The notes: generated from the sequence alone by a model not told the origin. Counted from the stretch's first letter, positions 18,072 to 26,267 are shown. The stretch: 64,000 nucleotides of DNA from Roseiarcus sp963741405 (GCA_963741405.1 CAVUHX010000001.1:62001-126000); one strand, 5' to 3'. Translations and numbers: made by a program.

Positions 18072-18380
18072 CTACAGCGCCTTCAGCCGTTCGATCAGCG
18101 CGCCCGGTTCACCGGTCACGGCAATCTGCTTCACCCTGCTTCTTGCGCCGGCCGCCAGACGAACGCGCGAGAGAGGCGTGTCCAGTTTCGCCGCGAGGAG
18201 CGCGCGGAGCGCCTCGTTGGCCCGGCCGTCCTCCGGGACGCTGCGCACGCGCGCAAGCAGCACGCTCGTACCGTCGGAAAGCCTCGCGACGCCGTCGATG
18301 GCGTCACGACCTCCCTTGGGCGTCAGCCGGCAGACGACGACGACGCCGTCGAGAGTCGGCCGCCACGGCTCGTCGCTCAC
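18072..18380 (-). CDS. DUF167 (YggU-like) protein
   Basis: A 102-residue protein of the DUF167/UPF0235 family: VVVVCRLTPKGGRDAIDG, then VRSVPEDGRANEALRALLAAKLDTPLSRVRLAAGARSRVKQIAV, the conserved NxAL...G.SR.K core. Function is unknown in all organisms. GTG 18380 overlaps the xerD stop as GTGA; this is the start that gives the family length. Coupled to xerD. Confidence 0.85.
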   Translation of the reverse strand: MSDEPWRPTLDGVVVVCRLTPKGGRDAIDGVARLSDGTSVLLARVRSVPEDGRANEALRALLAAKLDTPLSRVRLAAGARSRVKQIAVTGEPGALIERLKAL

Positions 18381-19324
18381 GTCCCGTCCTCGTCGTTCAT
18401 CGGATGCAGGTCCCGCACCATCGCCCTGGCGCGTTCGTCGAGCACGTGGGTGTAGATCTGCGTGGTCGAAATGTCGGCGTGGCCGAGCAGGTCCTGCACG
18501 ACCCTGAGGTCGGCGCCGTTCTGCAGGAGGTGGCTCGCGAAGGCGTGGCGCAGCACGTGCGGGCTCACGCGCGCAGGCGAAAGACCGGCCGCCGACGCGA
18601 CGACCTTCAGATCGCGGGCAAAGCCCTGCCGCGTCATGTGTCCGCTCGCGCTGTCGGCCGGAAAAAGCCACGGCGAGGCTGCCATCCCCGGCGCCGCGTC
18701 GTTCAGGAGTGCGCGGTAAGCGGCGATTGCGGCGCGAGAGGGACCCGACAGCGGCGCCAGCCTCTCCTTGCCGCCCTTGCCGCGCACGGCGATGAGCGGT
18801 TCTTTCGTCCGCGCCGCGGACTTGGGCAGCGCCAGCGCTTCAGATATTCTCAAACCAGAGCCGTAGATCAATTCGATAAGGCAGGCCATGCGGCCGGCGG
18901 CGAGCCGCTCGCGCAGCGGCCGCTCTGGAGCGTCGAGACCCTCGCGGGCGGTCCGGATCAGCCGATCGACGTCCTCGACCGTCAGAACCTTGGGCAGGGG
19001 CCGCGCGCGGCGCGGCCCCTCGACCGACAGCGTCGGATCATCACGCCGAAGGCCCTCTGCGTACAGGTGCTTGTGAAACTGCCGGATGGCGGACAGGCGG
19101 CGCGCAAGGGAGGCGGCGCTCAGGCCATCCGCGCCTCGCGAGGAAAGGTAGGCCTGCACATGGGCGACGCCGGCCTTCAGGGCGTCCAACCCGCGCGCCG
19201 CGAGCTGAGCTTGATAGTCGGAAAGATCGCGGCGGTAGGCTTCGAGCGTATTGGCGCTGGCTCCCCGGTCCGAGGCGAGGGCGTCGAGAAACCCGTCGAG
19301 AAGGCGACCCGCCGGCGCCGTCAT
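18377..19324 (-). CDS. xerD: Tyrosine recombinase XerD
   Basis: A 315-residue tyrosine recombinase. Catalytic residues are all visible: Arg in GSGLRISEAL, Lys in RGKGGKER, His-x-x-Arg in SPHVLRHAFASHLL, His in LLGHADIST and the nucleophile Tyr in TQIYTHV. The N-terminal core-binding domain (FLDALASDRGASANTLEAYRRDL) is normal. It resolves chromosome dimers at dif with XerC. Start ATG 19324 overlaps the stop of a small upstream gene, and its own stop overlaps DUF167. Confidence 0.92.
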   Translation of the reverse strand: MTAPAGRLLDGFLDALASDRGASANTLEAYRRDLSDYQAQLAARGLDALKAGVAHVQAYLSSRGADGLSAASLARRLSAIRQFHKHLYAEGLRRDDPTLSVEGPRRARPLPKVLTVEDVDRLIRTAREGLDAPERPLRERLAAGRMACLIELIYGSGLRISEALALPKSAARTKEPLIAVRGKGGKERLAPLSGPSRAAIAAYRALLNDAAPGMAASPWLFPADSASGHMTRQGFARDLKVVASAAGLSPARVSPHVLRHAFASHLLQNGADLRVVQDLLGHADISTTQIYTHVLDERARAMVRDLHPMNDEDGT

Positions 19325-19464
19325 TTGCTTGCCTTCGGCAACTGGATCGTCTGGGTGATTTCGCGCGGCGTCACCTTGACGAAGTTCGCGAGCGCGTAGA
19401 GGCCGCCGTAGACGAGGCCGGCCAGCACGGTGACGGCGACGAGAAAGCGGATAAGGCTCGGCAA
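19321..19464 (-). CDS. Small single-pass membrane protein between ruvB and xerD
   Basis: A 47-codon frame from TTG 19464, ending in a TGA that overlaps the xerD ATG. It has one hydrophobic helix (LIRFLVAVTVLAGLVYGGLYALA) and a short polar tail (NFVKVTPREITQTIQLPK). A GGGA sequence lies about 7 bases upstream of the TTG. From memory of family patterns, other Rhizobiales have a similar tiny protein ahead of xerD with a TPREM-like tail; that comparison needs a search. Because its frame is continuous with the ruvB stop, the start must lie after 19503; there is no in-frame ATG or GTG. Function unknown. Confidence 0.55.
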   Translation of the reverse strand: MPSLIRFLVAVTVLAGLVYGGLYALANFVKVTPREITQTIQLPKASK

Positions 19465-19503
19465 GGCGCTGTCCCAGGCTTCAATCTGCGGCTCGTTACC
19501 GTC

Positions 19504-20538
19504 TTATTCGTCGTCGAACAAGCTGGTCTGCGGCGTCTCGCGTTTCGGTTCGGCAAGACCGAGATGCCGGAAGGCGTGCGAGGTCAGGAGGCGTCCGCGC
19601 GGGGTGCGCTGCACGAAACCCTGCTGGATGAGATAAGGCTCGATGATGTCCTCGATCGCATCGCGAGGCTCGGAGAGAGCGGCCGCGATGGTTTCGACCC
19701 CGACCGGGCCGCCCCCGAATTTGATGGCGATGGCGTCGAGGTAGCGGCGGTCCATCTGGTCGAGGCCGATCGGATCGACGTCGAGGAGCCTCAACGCGCC
19801 GTCCGCCAGCGCCCGCGTCACAACTTTCGCGCCCTCGACGGTGGCGAAGTCCCTTACGCGGCGCAGAAGACGGGTGGCCACGCGCGGGGTCCCGCGCGAC
19901 CGTTTGGCAATTTCGTTCGCGCCGTCCTCGGCAAGCGCGAGGCCGATCACCCGGGCTCCGCGCCCGACGATGCTTTGAAGCTCTTCGGTCGTATAGAAAT
20001 TGAGCCGCACGGGAATGCCGAAACGATCTCGCAGCGGCGTGGTCAAGAGCCCGGCGCGCGTCGTTGCTCCTACGAGAGTGAATTTCGCGAGGTCGATCTT
20101 CACCGATCGCGCCGCCGGCCCCGCGCCAATGATCAGATCGAGCTGGAAGTCCTCCATCGCGGGATAAAGGATTTCCTCGACGGCTGGATTGAGGCGATGA
20201 ATCTCGTCGATAAACAGGACGTCCCTCGGCTCGAGATTGGTTAGCTGCGCGGCGAGGTCGCCCGCTTTGGCGATGACCGGCCCGGAGGTCGACCGGAAGT
20301 TGACGCCGAGTTCCCGGGCGACGATCTGGGCGAGCGTCGTCTTGCCGAGACCCGGAGGGCCGACGAACAGAACGTGGTCGAGCGCCTCGCCCCGCGCCTT
20401 CGCCGATTCGATGAAGATCTTCAGATTGTTGCGCACCGCCTCCTGGCCGGTGAAGTCGGCCAGGACCTGGGGGCGCAGGGCGGCGTCGTCTTCCGGACGC
20501 TTTTCTGCCGAAACGAGCCGGCGCGGCGCGTCGGCCAT
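19504..20538 (-). CDS. ruvB: Holliday junction branch migration helicase RuvB
   Basis: A 344-residue AAA+ motor that drives branch migration with RuvA. Walker A is VGPPGLGKTTLAQIVARELG, Walker B is VLFIDEIHRLNPAVEE, sensor 1 is GATTRAGLLTTPLRDRFG and the arginine finger follows in the same loop. The C-terminal winged helix ends with RGRLLTSHAFRHLG. Its start overlaps the stop of the upstream membrane-protein gene by one base. ruvA and ruvC lie about 1.3 kb upstream; the operon is interrupted by the membrane protein and a toxin-antitoxin pair. Confidence 0.96.
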   Translation of the reverse strand: MADAPRRLVSAEKRPEDDAALRPQVLADFTGQEAVRNNLKIFIESAKARGEALDHVLFVGPPGLGKTTLAQIVARELGVNFRSTSGPVIAKAGDLAAQLTNLEPRDVLFIDEIHRLNPAVEEILYPAMEDFQLDLIIGAGPAARSVKIDLAKFTLVGATTRAGLLTTPLRDRFGIPVRLNFYTTEELQSIVGRGARVIGLALAEDGANEIAKRSRGTPRVATRLLRRVRDFATVEGAKVVTRALADGALRLLDVDPIGLDQMDRRYLDAIAIKFGGGPVGVETIAAALSEPRDAIEDIIEPYLIQQGFVQRTPRGRLLTSHAFRHLGLAEPKRETPQTSLFDDE

Positions 20539-21104
20539 CAGGCGGCTCCCATATTCGCCGCCCGCTGCGGCGGAGGCTGCATGGTCAGCCCGAGCAGGCT
20601 TGCAGCCATCGCGCAGGCGAGGCCGGCGATCGCGCCGCTGAAGACGAAGGCATGTGTCAGCGCGCCTCCAATCCCGCCCGAGAACGCAAAGTCGATCCAG
20701 TCCGCCGTGGGAGCGTCGAAATTGCCTTGAATCGTGAAATCGGCCGAGGCGCCGAGCGAGGCGATCCTGAGCGCAACCGCGTATGTCACCGCCCCGCCGA
20801 TGATCGCGGCGGCAAGAGCCCGCGGCCAGCGTTCGGGCGCAGCCGCGTCCCAGAGCGCGTACATGAGGCCGGTCGCTGCAGCGGGGCCGACACCGAGGAC
20901 ATAGGCGGCGATCAGCATGATCGTGTGGCCGAGCAGGGCGGCGATCAGGGCGGCGCTGGTCAGCGCGCCAGCCGCCAGGGGCGGCTTCAGAATGACGGCA
21001 AGCGGGACGAAGAGTGCTCCCCCGACCGGCGGGCCGAGCGCGGCGAACAGCACCATGAGGCCGAAGAGCGGTGCGAAGAAGCGTCTAGGCGCGGCGGCCA
21101 TCAT
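20538..21104 (-). CDS. Hypothetical multi-pass membrane protein
   Basis: About 188 residues from ATG 21104 (ATG 21101 is equally possible), with five or so hydrophobic segments (PLFGLMVLFAALGPPVGGALFVPLAV, GLMYALWDAAAP and others). No family recognised. The stop overlaps the ruvB start by one base, so the two are translationally coupled, and the gene sits inside the ruv cluster. A frame extending to 21194 overlaps the broken toxin and is not favoured. Confidence 0.65.
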   Translation of the reverse strand: MMAAAPRRFFAPLFGLMVLFAALGPPVGGALFVPLAVILKPPLAAGALTSAALIAALLGHTIMLIAAYVLGVGPAAATGLMYALWDAAAPERWPRALAAAIIGGAVTYAVALRIASLGASADFTIQGNFDAPTADWIDFAFSGGIGGALTHAFVFSGAIAGLACAMAASLLGLTMQPPPQRAANMGAA

Positions 21105-21165
21105 GCGGCTCCGCAAGGCTCGCGCCGGACCGGCGTCGGCTGCAGGAAGCTCTGGCGCCCAGGGT

Positions 21166-21547
21166 TCATCGCGGATCCTTGGCCAAGTACACAACGCGCG
21201 GCAGTTCGGCGAAATGCGCGTCGCAGGTCAGCAGATCCGCCCCTGCATCCATGGCGGTGGCGTAAATGATCGAGTTCGGCCATGGCGAGCTTATGATCCC
21301 GTGAATAGTCGGCGGCCTTGGTCGAAAGAGCGGTGTCCAGGGGCTTGACCACCAACTGGGTCGAGAAGGCGATCGTCGCCGCCGCCACAGCATCCGGAAG
21401 CTCGCGGGCCATCCATCGCGCCAGTTCGTACTGAACGATGGTCGGAACGATCCAATCGCCGTTCGATGGCAATTCCGCCTCGACGTTCCGCCCGAGCGAC
21501 GAGCCCAGCATCCATTCGATCCACGCCGACGTGTCGACGACGCGCAT
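21166..21547 (-). pseudogene. PIN-domain toxin, VapC family, with single-base frameshift
   Basis: Begins MRVVDTSAWIEWMLGS, a standard VapC N-terminus with the first active-site aspartate. The frame fails after DYSRDHKLAMA: removing one of two adjacent T bases near 21275 (plus strand) restores LAMADSIIYATAMDAGADLLTCDAHF and the end LPRVVYLAKDPR, which contain the remaining acidic residues. So the toxin is a one-base frameshift away from intact. Its ATG overlaps the antitoxin stop by one base. The frameshifted version loses essential acids and would be inactive. Confidence 0.8.
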
Positions 21548-21771
21548 CAGTAGCGATCGCCGCGATCCCGATAGCCTTCGGGATTCGCGCCGCGGGCGAT
21601 TCCCGCCAGGTCCCCGCGCTCAGGGATCGCCGCCATGAGGACGCCGTCCGCCCTGGCGATGAAGGCGATCTTCTGGCCTGGCTTCCAAGCCATGCGCTCG
21701 CGGATCGCCTTGGGGATCGACACCTGGAACTTGGAAGAAAGCGTGGCGGCTGCGGTCATTTTCTTACCCAT
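21547..21771 (-). CDS. AbrB/SpoVT-type antitoxin
   Basis: A 74-residue swapped-hairpin protein: ATLSSKFQVSIPKAIRERMAWKPGQKIAFIARADGVLMAAIP is the AbrB/MazE DNA-binding fold used by VapB-type antitoxins. Translation may begin at ATG 21759 (MTAAATL) instead of 21771. It precedes the frameshifted PIN toxin with a one-base overlap. It remains intact although its partner is broken. Confidence 0.82.
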   Translation of the reverse strand: MGKKMTAAATLSSKFQVSIPKAIRERMAWKPGQKIAFIARADGVLMAAIPERGDLAGIARGANPEGYRDRGDRY

Positions 21772-21802
21772 TGGCCATCGACGCTAATATAGTAAGACTG
21801 GC

Positions 21803-22417
21803 TCATTGCGCCAGCTCCTTCAGTCCCGCCCGGATGAGCGCGGCCGTCTGCGCCTCCACTCCGAGCTCGGCCGAACATCGCGCAATCGCCGCCGTCGCCT
21901 GCGCGCGGGGATAGCCGAGGCCGACCAGCGCGAGGATGGCGTCCGCGGCGGCCTTCGGCAGCCCGGGCGCGCTTTCGGCGCTCGCGCTGCGTCCGCTAAA
22001 ATCCGCCGGCCCAAGGGCGGGCGCCTTGTCCCTGAGCTCCAGCACCAGGCGCGCGGCAAGCTTGGGGCCGACCCCGGGCGCGCGGGCCATCATCGTCTTG
22101 TCCTGCCGCCCGATCGCCGTCGACAACTCGTCCGGCTTCAGGGCGCCCAGAACCCCCAGTGCGACCTTCGCACCGACCCCCTGCACGCTTTGCAGCAGGC
22201 GGAACCAGTCGCGCTCGGAGGCCGTGAGAAAGCCGTAAAGCCTGATCGCGTCCTCGCGGACATGGGTTTCGATCAGCAGTTCCGCGGGCTCGCCAACTCG
22301 CGGTAGGGCGCGCAACGTATGGGCGGAGGCCGCGACGAGATAGCCGACGCCGTTCACGTCGAGGACCAGTCCCTCGTCGTCGAGGCTGTCGACGACGCCT
22401 CGCAGTTTCCCGATCAC
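21803..22417 (-). CDS. ruvA: Holliday junction DNA helicase subunit RuvA
   Basis: A 204-residue junction-binding protein: MIGKLRGVVDSLDDEGLVLDVNGVGYLV is the OB-fold domain I; the helix-hairpin-helix pair includes LLQSVQGVGAKVALGVLGAL and APGVGPKLAARLVLELRDK; a C-terminal UBA-like helix (DAILALVGLGYPRAQA) contacts RuvB. Overlaps the ruvC stop by 4 bases. Confidence 0.95.
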   Translation of the reverse strand: MIGKLRGVVDSLDDEGLVLDVNGVGYLVAASAHTLRALPRVGEPAELLIETHVREDAIRLYGFLTASERDWFRLLQSVQGVGAKVALGVLGALKPDELSTAIGRQDKTMMARAPGVGPKLAARLVLELRDKAPALGPADFSGRSASAESAPGLPKAAADAILALVGLGYPRAQATAAIARCSAELGVEAQTAALIRAGLKELAQ

Positions 22418-22917
22418 GCGAAGCCCCTCGCCCGCATCCGCCGGTGCTGGGCGTGACAGATGGCGACCGCAAGCGCGTCAGCGGCGTCAGGCGCCGAGGC
22501 GTTGGAGGCGGGCAGCAGCATTTTCACCATCATCGCCACCTGGTTCTTCTCCGCATGCCCCACGCCGACCACGGTCTTCTTGATCAGATTTGCGGCGTAT
22601 TCGGACACAGGCAAGTCTTTCAGCGCGAGCGCGGCGAGCGCGACGCCCCGAGCCTGACCGAGCTTCAATGTCGACTGGGCGTCGCGGTTGACGAAGGTCT
22701 CCTCGACCGCCGCTTCGTTCGGCGCGTTCTGTTCGACGAGCGCGGTCAGGGCGCAGTGGATCGCGGCGAGCCGGTCCGCCAGCGACACCCCCGAATCGGT
22801 ATGGATCGACCCGCAGCCGAGAAAGCTCAGGCGCGAGCCCACAGCCTCGATCAGGCCCCACCCCGTGTTGCGGAGGCCCGGGTCGACGCCAAGGATGCGA
22901 ATCAGGCCCGCGTTCAT
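22414..22917 (-). CDS. ruvC: Holliday junction resolvase RuvC
   Basis: A 167-residue resolvase starting at ATG 22917. Acidic catalytic residues are in ILGVDPGLRNTG (Asp), AAVEETFVNRDAQS (Glu) and DAADALAVAICHAQ (Asp). Cleaves Holliday junctions processed by RuvAB. The longer open frame to 22989 adds residues without family similarity. Divergent from the creatininase gene. Confidence 0.95.
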   Translation of the reverse strand: MNAGLIRILGVDPGLRNTGWGLIEAVGSRLSFLGCGSIHTDSGVSLADRLAAIHCALTALVEQNAPNEAAVEETFVNRDAQSTLKLGQARGVALAALALKDLPVSEYAANLIKKTVVGVGHAEKNQVAMMVKMLLPASNASAPDAADALAVAICHAQHRRMRARGFA

Positions 22918-23223
22918 GGAATGTCTCTTATACGAAAATTCGGCGAATGCGACTTGTGCGCTCGGCCGAGTTCGACTTCGGCCGCCCATGATCGACGCCG
23001 ACGCCGTGATCGACGAACTGAAGCGTATAGGCCGCCTTCAAATCGAGTCCGGCCGGAACGACGCCCGCCTCGACCATCGTGGCGAGCCTTCAACCGGGCG
23101 TGGCCGTGGCAGGCGATCTGCCCGGGACATTTCGCCATGCGGAAGGACGGCCGCAGCCCCGCTGGCGCCGACGGCGGCGGTGCGCTAAGCCGATTTCGGC
23201 GCACGGATAGAGGGAGTCGGGCG
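22918..23223. other. Divergent spacer between ruvC and creatininase genes
   Basis: About 306 bases. It must contain the promoters for ruvC and for creatininase. A short plus-strand frame from ATG 22988 (MIDADAVIDELKRIGRLQIES) has a plausible start but turns into Arg/Pro/Gly-rich text with no recognisable family; I do not call it a gene. A Shine-Dalgarno AGGGAG lies just before 23224. Confidence 0.5.
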
Positions 23224-24039
23224 ATGCTGCCGACGAAATTCTGGGCCGACATGACCTGGCCCGATTTCCAGCGCGTCGACATGAGTGAGGTGATCGCGGT
23301 CATGCCCGTTGCGGCGATCGAGCAGCACGGGCCGCATCTGTCGGTGGGCGTCGACGCGGTGATCAACGAGGGTTACGTCAGGCGGGCGGCAAGAAAAATT
23401 CCCGACGAGTGTCCGGTCCTGTTTCTGCCGCTGCAGCCGGTCGGAGTCTCCGGCGAACACGGCGAATATCCGGGCACCCTGTCGCTCTCGATCGAGAGCG
23501 CGATCCGCGCCTGGACGGACATCGGCGACGGCGTCGCCCGCGCCGGGTGCCGGAAGCTCGTCGTGATGAATTCGCATGGCGGCAACAGCGCGGCGATCGA
23601 GGCGGTGACGCAAAATCTGAGGCTGCGATGGGGCATGCTCGCCGTTCACGCGTCATGGCGCCGGCTCGGCTATCCCGAGGGCCTGTTCTCGGCGCGCGAG
23701 ATCGCGCACGGCGTCCACGGCGGCGACGCCGAGACCTCGCTGATGCTGGCGCTTCGCCCCGCGAGCGTCAGGCTGGAGCAGGCGCGCGATTTCGCCAGCG
23801 CCGCGGAATCGATGGAGCGCGACTTCGCCCTCCTGCGGACGAAGCCGCCGCTCGGCTTCGCCTGGACGGCGAGCGATCTCAATCCCGACGGCGCCGTCGG
23901 AGAGGCCGACAGGGCGAGCGCCGCCAAGGGCGAGGCGGCGCTCGATCACGGCGTCGAGCGTTTCGTCGCGCTCCTGCGCGACATGCGCGATTTTGATCTC
24001 TCGCGCCTCGCCGCCGGTCCGCTCGGGCGCCACCGATGA
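23224..24039 (+). CDS. Creatininase family amidohydrolase
   Basis: A 271-residue protein with the metal-site motifs of the family: VAAIEQHGPHLSVGVDAVINEG, GEHGEYPGTLSL and VVMNSHGGNSAAIEAV, and HGGDAETSLMLAL with the late metal ligand. Members include creatinine amidohydrolase and mycofactocin or riboflavin-pathway homologues, so the substrate is open. The ATG at 23224 has a good AGGGAG Shine-Dalgarno. The last 40 codons reappear as fragments near 32.0 and 42.0 kb. The stop overlaps a downstream ATG (ATGA). Confidence 0.88.
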   Translation: MLPTKFWADMTWPDFQRVDMSEVIAVMPVAAIEQHGPHLSVGVDAVINEGYVRRAARKIPDECPVLFLPLQPVGVSGEHGEYPGTLSLSIESAIRAWTDIGDGVARAGCRKLVVMNSHGGNSAAIEAVTQNLRLRWGMLAVHASWRRLGYPEGLFSAREIAHGVHGGDAETSLMLALRPASVRLEQARDFASAAESMERDFALLRTKPPLGFAWTASDLNPDGAVGEADRASAAKGEAALDHGVERFVALLRDMRDFDLSRLAAGPLGRHR

Positions 24040-24068
24040 GCGAGCCTCACTTCGACTTCGAGCGCAGC
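24036..24068 (+). pseudogene. Start fragment of rnhB next to the intact creatininase
   Basis: Directly overlapping the creatininase stop, an ATG opens MSEPHFDFER, differing at one residue from the start of the intact rnhB at 42084 (MSGPHFDFER). Over 33 bases (from CGATGAGCG onward) 30 match. Beyond that the resemblance stops and the frame ends without any RNase HII motif. Confidence 0.6.
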
Positions 24069-24089
24069 GCGTTCGACGACGCGAGGAGA

Positions 24090-24208
24090 AATGCCGCCAT
24101 GGTCAACGATCACCACGCGCCTTCGTGCGAAATGAGCCGCAATATTTTTGCCGACGCCGCTCGCGGCGCCGGTGACCCCGGAGACCTTGCTGCAGTCTAA
24201 AGCGTTCA
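24090..24208 (-). pseudogene. 5' fragment of an SDR gene, probably 3-hydroxybutyrate dehydrogenase
   Basis: About 40 codons: SKVSGVTGAASGVGKNIAAHFARRRVVIVDHGG, the cofactor-binding N-terminus of a short-chain dehydrogenase. A TTG overlapping the adc stop (TTGA) is the likely old start. Everything after the first 40 codons is missing. In related cluster types acetoacetate decarboxylase sits beside 3-hydroxybutyrate dehydrogenase, which supports the assignment but does not prove it. Confidence 0.55.
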
Positions 24209-24943
24209 ACTCAAATAGTCGTAGATGACCTTGCCGAGACCGAGGGTCAGGTCGGCGACGATGTGCGTAGCCGAGATCACCTCGAGCACCGGCAGCTCGG
24301 CGACCGGCGCCAGGGCGTGGGCATGGAGATCGAGCGCACCGGGTCCGGTCCAGGCGCCTTTGAGCTCGATGTCCTGCAGATGATATTCGACCAGCTCGCA
24401 AATGCGCGGGCTGCCGTCCACATGGGGGATGATCTTGAGCAGGAAGTTGGGCGCCGCGAGCGAAGCCAGCACCGCCGCGGGATCGGCCGCCTTGTGCTTG
24501 TAGCCCATGCTTCCCGTCGCGATCCGCACCGGCCCATAGTCGAGAGTGCCCACCAGCGTGTCGATCTCGGCGCGCAGCGTCGGCTGGGCGAGTTTCTTCG
24601 GGAAGCCCCAAAGCTCGCGCCCGCCGGCGATCGGCGGATCGTCATTCAGGAACATGCAGTGGGTGTAGCCGCCCTGCTTGCCGCGGAAGGACACCGGGAT
24701 CACTTGACCGCTTTCGGTATAGTCGCCGAATCCCGTCGAGTCCGGCATGCGGATGAACTCGTATTTGACGATCGACTCGTTCACCTCGAGCGGCTCTGGC
24801 ACCAGTGCGCGCAACTTTTCGCGATCGGTGCGGTAGGTGATGATGAGATATTCGCGCTGGCAAAAGCGATAAGGGCCGGGCGGGTAGGCGGGGCTGGTGA
24901 GCGGCATGGAGAAGGCGCGCTCGCGCACGTCGGTTACCTTCAT
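24206..24943 (-). CDS. adc: Acetoacetate decarboxylase
   Basis: A 245-residue enzyme that decarboxylates acetoacetate to acetone. Family features: PAYPPGPYRFCQREYLIITYRTD near the start, RELWGFPKKLAQPTL with the Schiff-base lysine region (GFPKK), and NFLLKIIPHVDGSPRICELVEY. Immediately upstream on the same strand (41-base gap) is the patatin gene; downstream lies the SDR remnant. Confidence 0.92.
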   Translation of the reverse strand: MKVTDVRERAFSMPLTSPAYPPGPYRFCQREYLIITYRTDREKLRALVPEPLEVNESIVKYEFIRMPDSTGFGDYTESGQVIPVSFRGKQGGYTHCMFLNDDPPIAGGRELWGFPKKLAQPTLRAEIDTLVGTLDYGPVRIATGSMGYKHKAADPAAVLASLAAPNFLLKIIPHVDGSPRICELVEYHLQDIELKGAWTGPGALDLHAHALAPVAELPVLEVISATHIVADLTLGLGKVIYDYLS

Positions 24944-24983
24944 GAGAGACTCCTCGGTTGGGGGACAGGAATCGGCCGGGAAG

Positions 24984-26267
24984 CTATTCGCGGCCCTGTT
25001 CGTCGACGTCGAACATGAAGACGCCGTCGAGGCTGGCCGGGCGCTCGAGCACTTCCGGACGCCTCAGGGTGCGGACGGTGTCGTGATAACCCGCCCGCCA
25101 GTGATCCTCCATGCTACGGCGTGAAAACTCGTAGTCTCTGGAGTCGCGCTCGTATTCCTTCGATCGATAGACGAGTTGGATGAGATTCCAGGCCTTGGGC
25201 TCGGTCGCGGGCCGCAACATGGCGACTTCGGGGCTCGCAGCCAGTTCTTCCGGCAGCTTTTCGATCAGGCGCGACAGGGCGTTGCGCAGAAATTGCACCT
25301 CCCGGAAGCGATCAAATTCGGCGCGGGTGCGGCTCGAGAATTGGATCTCCTTCTGCCGCGTCGGCACGTGCGCCATATGTCGCGGCAGCGCGCCTCGGGA
25401 CGGCCAGAGGTCAACCTGGAATGCGAGCGTATCGCGGTGCGGCAGGTTTTCGACCACCCAATTCAGCGGCGTATTCGAGATCAGGCCGCCGTCCCAATAG
25501 GCTTCGCCATCGATCTCGATTGCGGGAAATCCCGGCGGCAGCGCGCCGCTCGCCATCACATGCTCCGGGCGAATTCGTTGAGTCGTGGAGTCGAAATAGA
25601 CGAAGTTGCCTGTGCGGACATTGACCGCGCCGACGCTGAAGCGCATGGCGCCGCTGTTGATGCGGTCGAAATCGACGAGTTGCTCCAACGTCGCTCTGAG
25701 CGGTCGGGTGTCGTAATAGCTTGTCGCCTCGATCGTGCCGTGCGGCCAGAGCCAGGGTGTCAGCGGGCGCGGCGCGAAGAAACCTGGCGCGCCCAGGGAC
25801 AGGGCTCGGCCCGCGCTCCACTGGTTGTGCAGAATGCGAGCGGCGTCGCCCATGAGCAGAGACAGGAAATCGTCGCGATATTCCAGCGGCTCGAATTGAG
25901 GCGGCAACGTCGCAATATCCCGTCTCTCGTCGTTCGGTGTGAGCCTGCCTGTGGACGTGTTTGAGAAACGCCATTGAGGATCGGGCGTGGTGACAAGCTC
26001 CCAGAATTGCCGAAGCTTCTCAGCTCGGGCTTCAGGCGAATTGCCGGCAATAATGGCCGCGTTGATGGCGCCGATCGAAATCCCGGCGGTCCAGTCGGGA
26101 TGAAGGCCGGCCTCGGCCAGACCCTCATAGACGCCTCCCTGGTAGGCGCCGAGCGCGCCGCCGCCTTGCAGCAGCAGGGCGATGCGTTCGAAGGGCGGAC
26201 GGCCGCAAGGCCGATGATGCGGCGCGCCGGCCGGTCGTCGATCCGCGAGCTGAACATTGTCGTGCAA
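24984..26267 (-). CDS. Patatin-like phospholipase (DUF3734 type)
   Basis: A patatin-fold serine acyl hydrolase of about 427 residues. The glycine-rich oxyanion loop is LLLQGGGALGAYQGGVYEGL, the nucleophile is in GISIGAINAAI (GxSxG) and the catalytic Asp in DGGLISNTPL. I place the start at TTG 26267 because AGGAGG lies 5 bases upstream; there is no nearby ATG and the frame upstream (to 26369) lacks conserved sequence. Beside acetoacetate decarboxylase, it fits a role in membrane lipid or polyhydroxybutyrate-related metabolism (inference). Confidence 0.85.
   Translation of the reverse strand: MHDNVQLADRRPAGAPHHRPCGRPPFERIALLLQGGGALGAYQGGVYEGLAEAGLHPDWTAGISIGAINAAIIAGNSPEARAEKLRQFWELVTTPDPQWRFSNTSTGRLTPNDERRDIATLPPQFEPLEYRDDFLSLLMGDAARILHNQWSAGRALSLGAPGFFAPRPLTPWLWPHGTIEATSYYDTRPLRATLEQLVDFDRINSGAMRFSVGAVNVRTGNFVYFDSTTQRIRPEHVMASGALPPGFPAIEIDGEAYWDGGLISNTPLNWVVENLPHRDTLAFQVDLWPSRGALPRHMAHVPTRQKEIQFSSRTRAEFDRFREVQFLRNALSRLIEKLPEELAASPEVAMLRPATEPKAWNLIQLVYRSKEYERDSRDYEFSRRSMEDHWRAGYHDTVRTLRRPEVLERPASLDGVFMFDVDEQGRE

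Noticed and set aside
22988..23188. A short frame beginning MIDADAVIDELKRIGRLQ
   Set aside because: Plausible start but its second half is Arg/Pro-rich with no homologue that I recognise; not enough support to call it a gene.
22444..23223. A long plus-strand frame that reads into the creatininase gene
   Set aside because: The upstream 260 codons are the antisense of ruvC and spacer text; creatininase starts at 23224 with its own Shine-Dalgarno.
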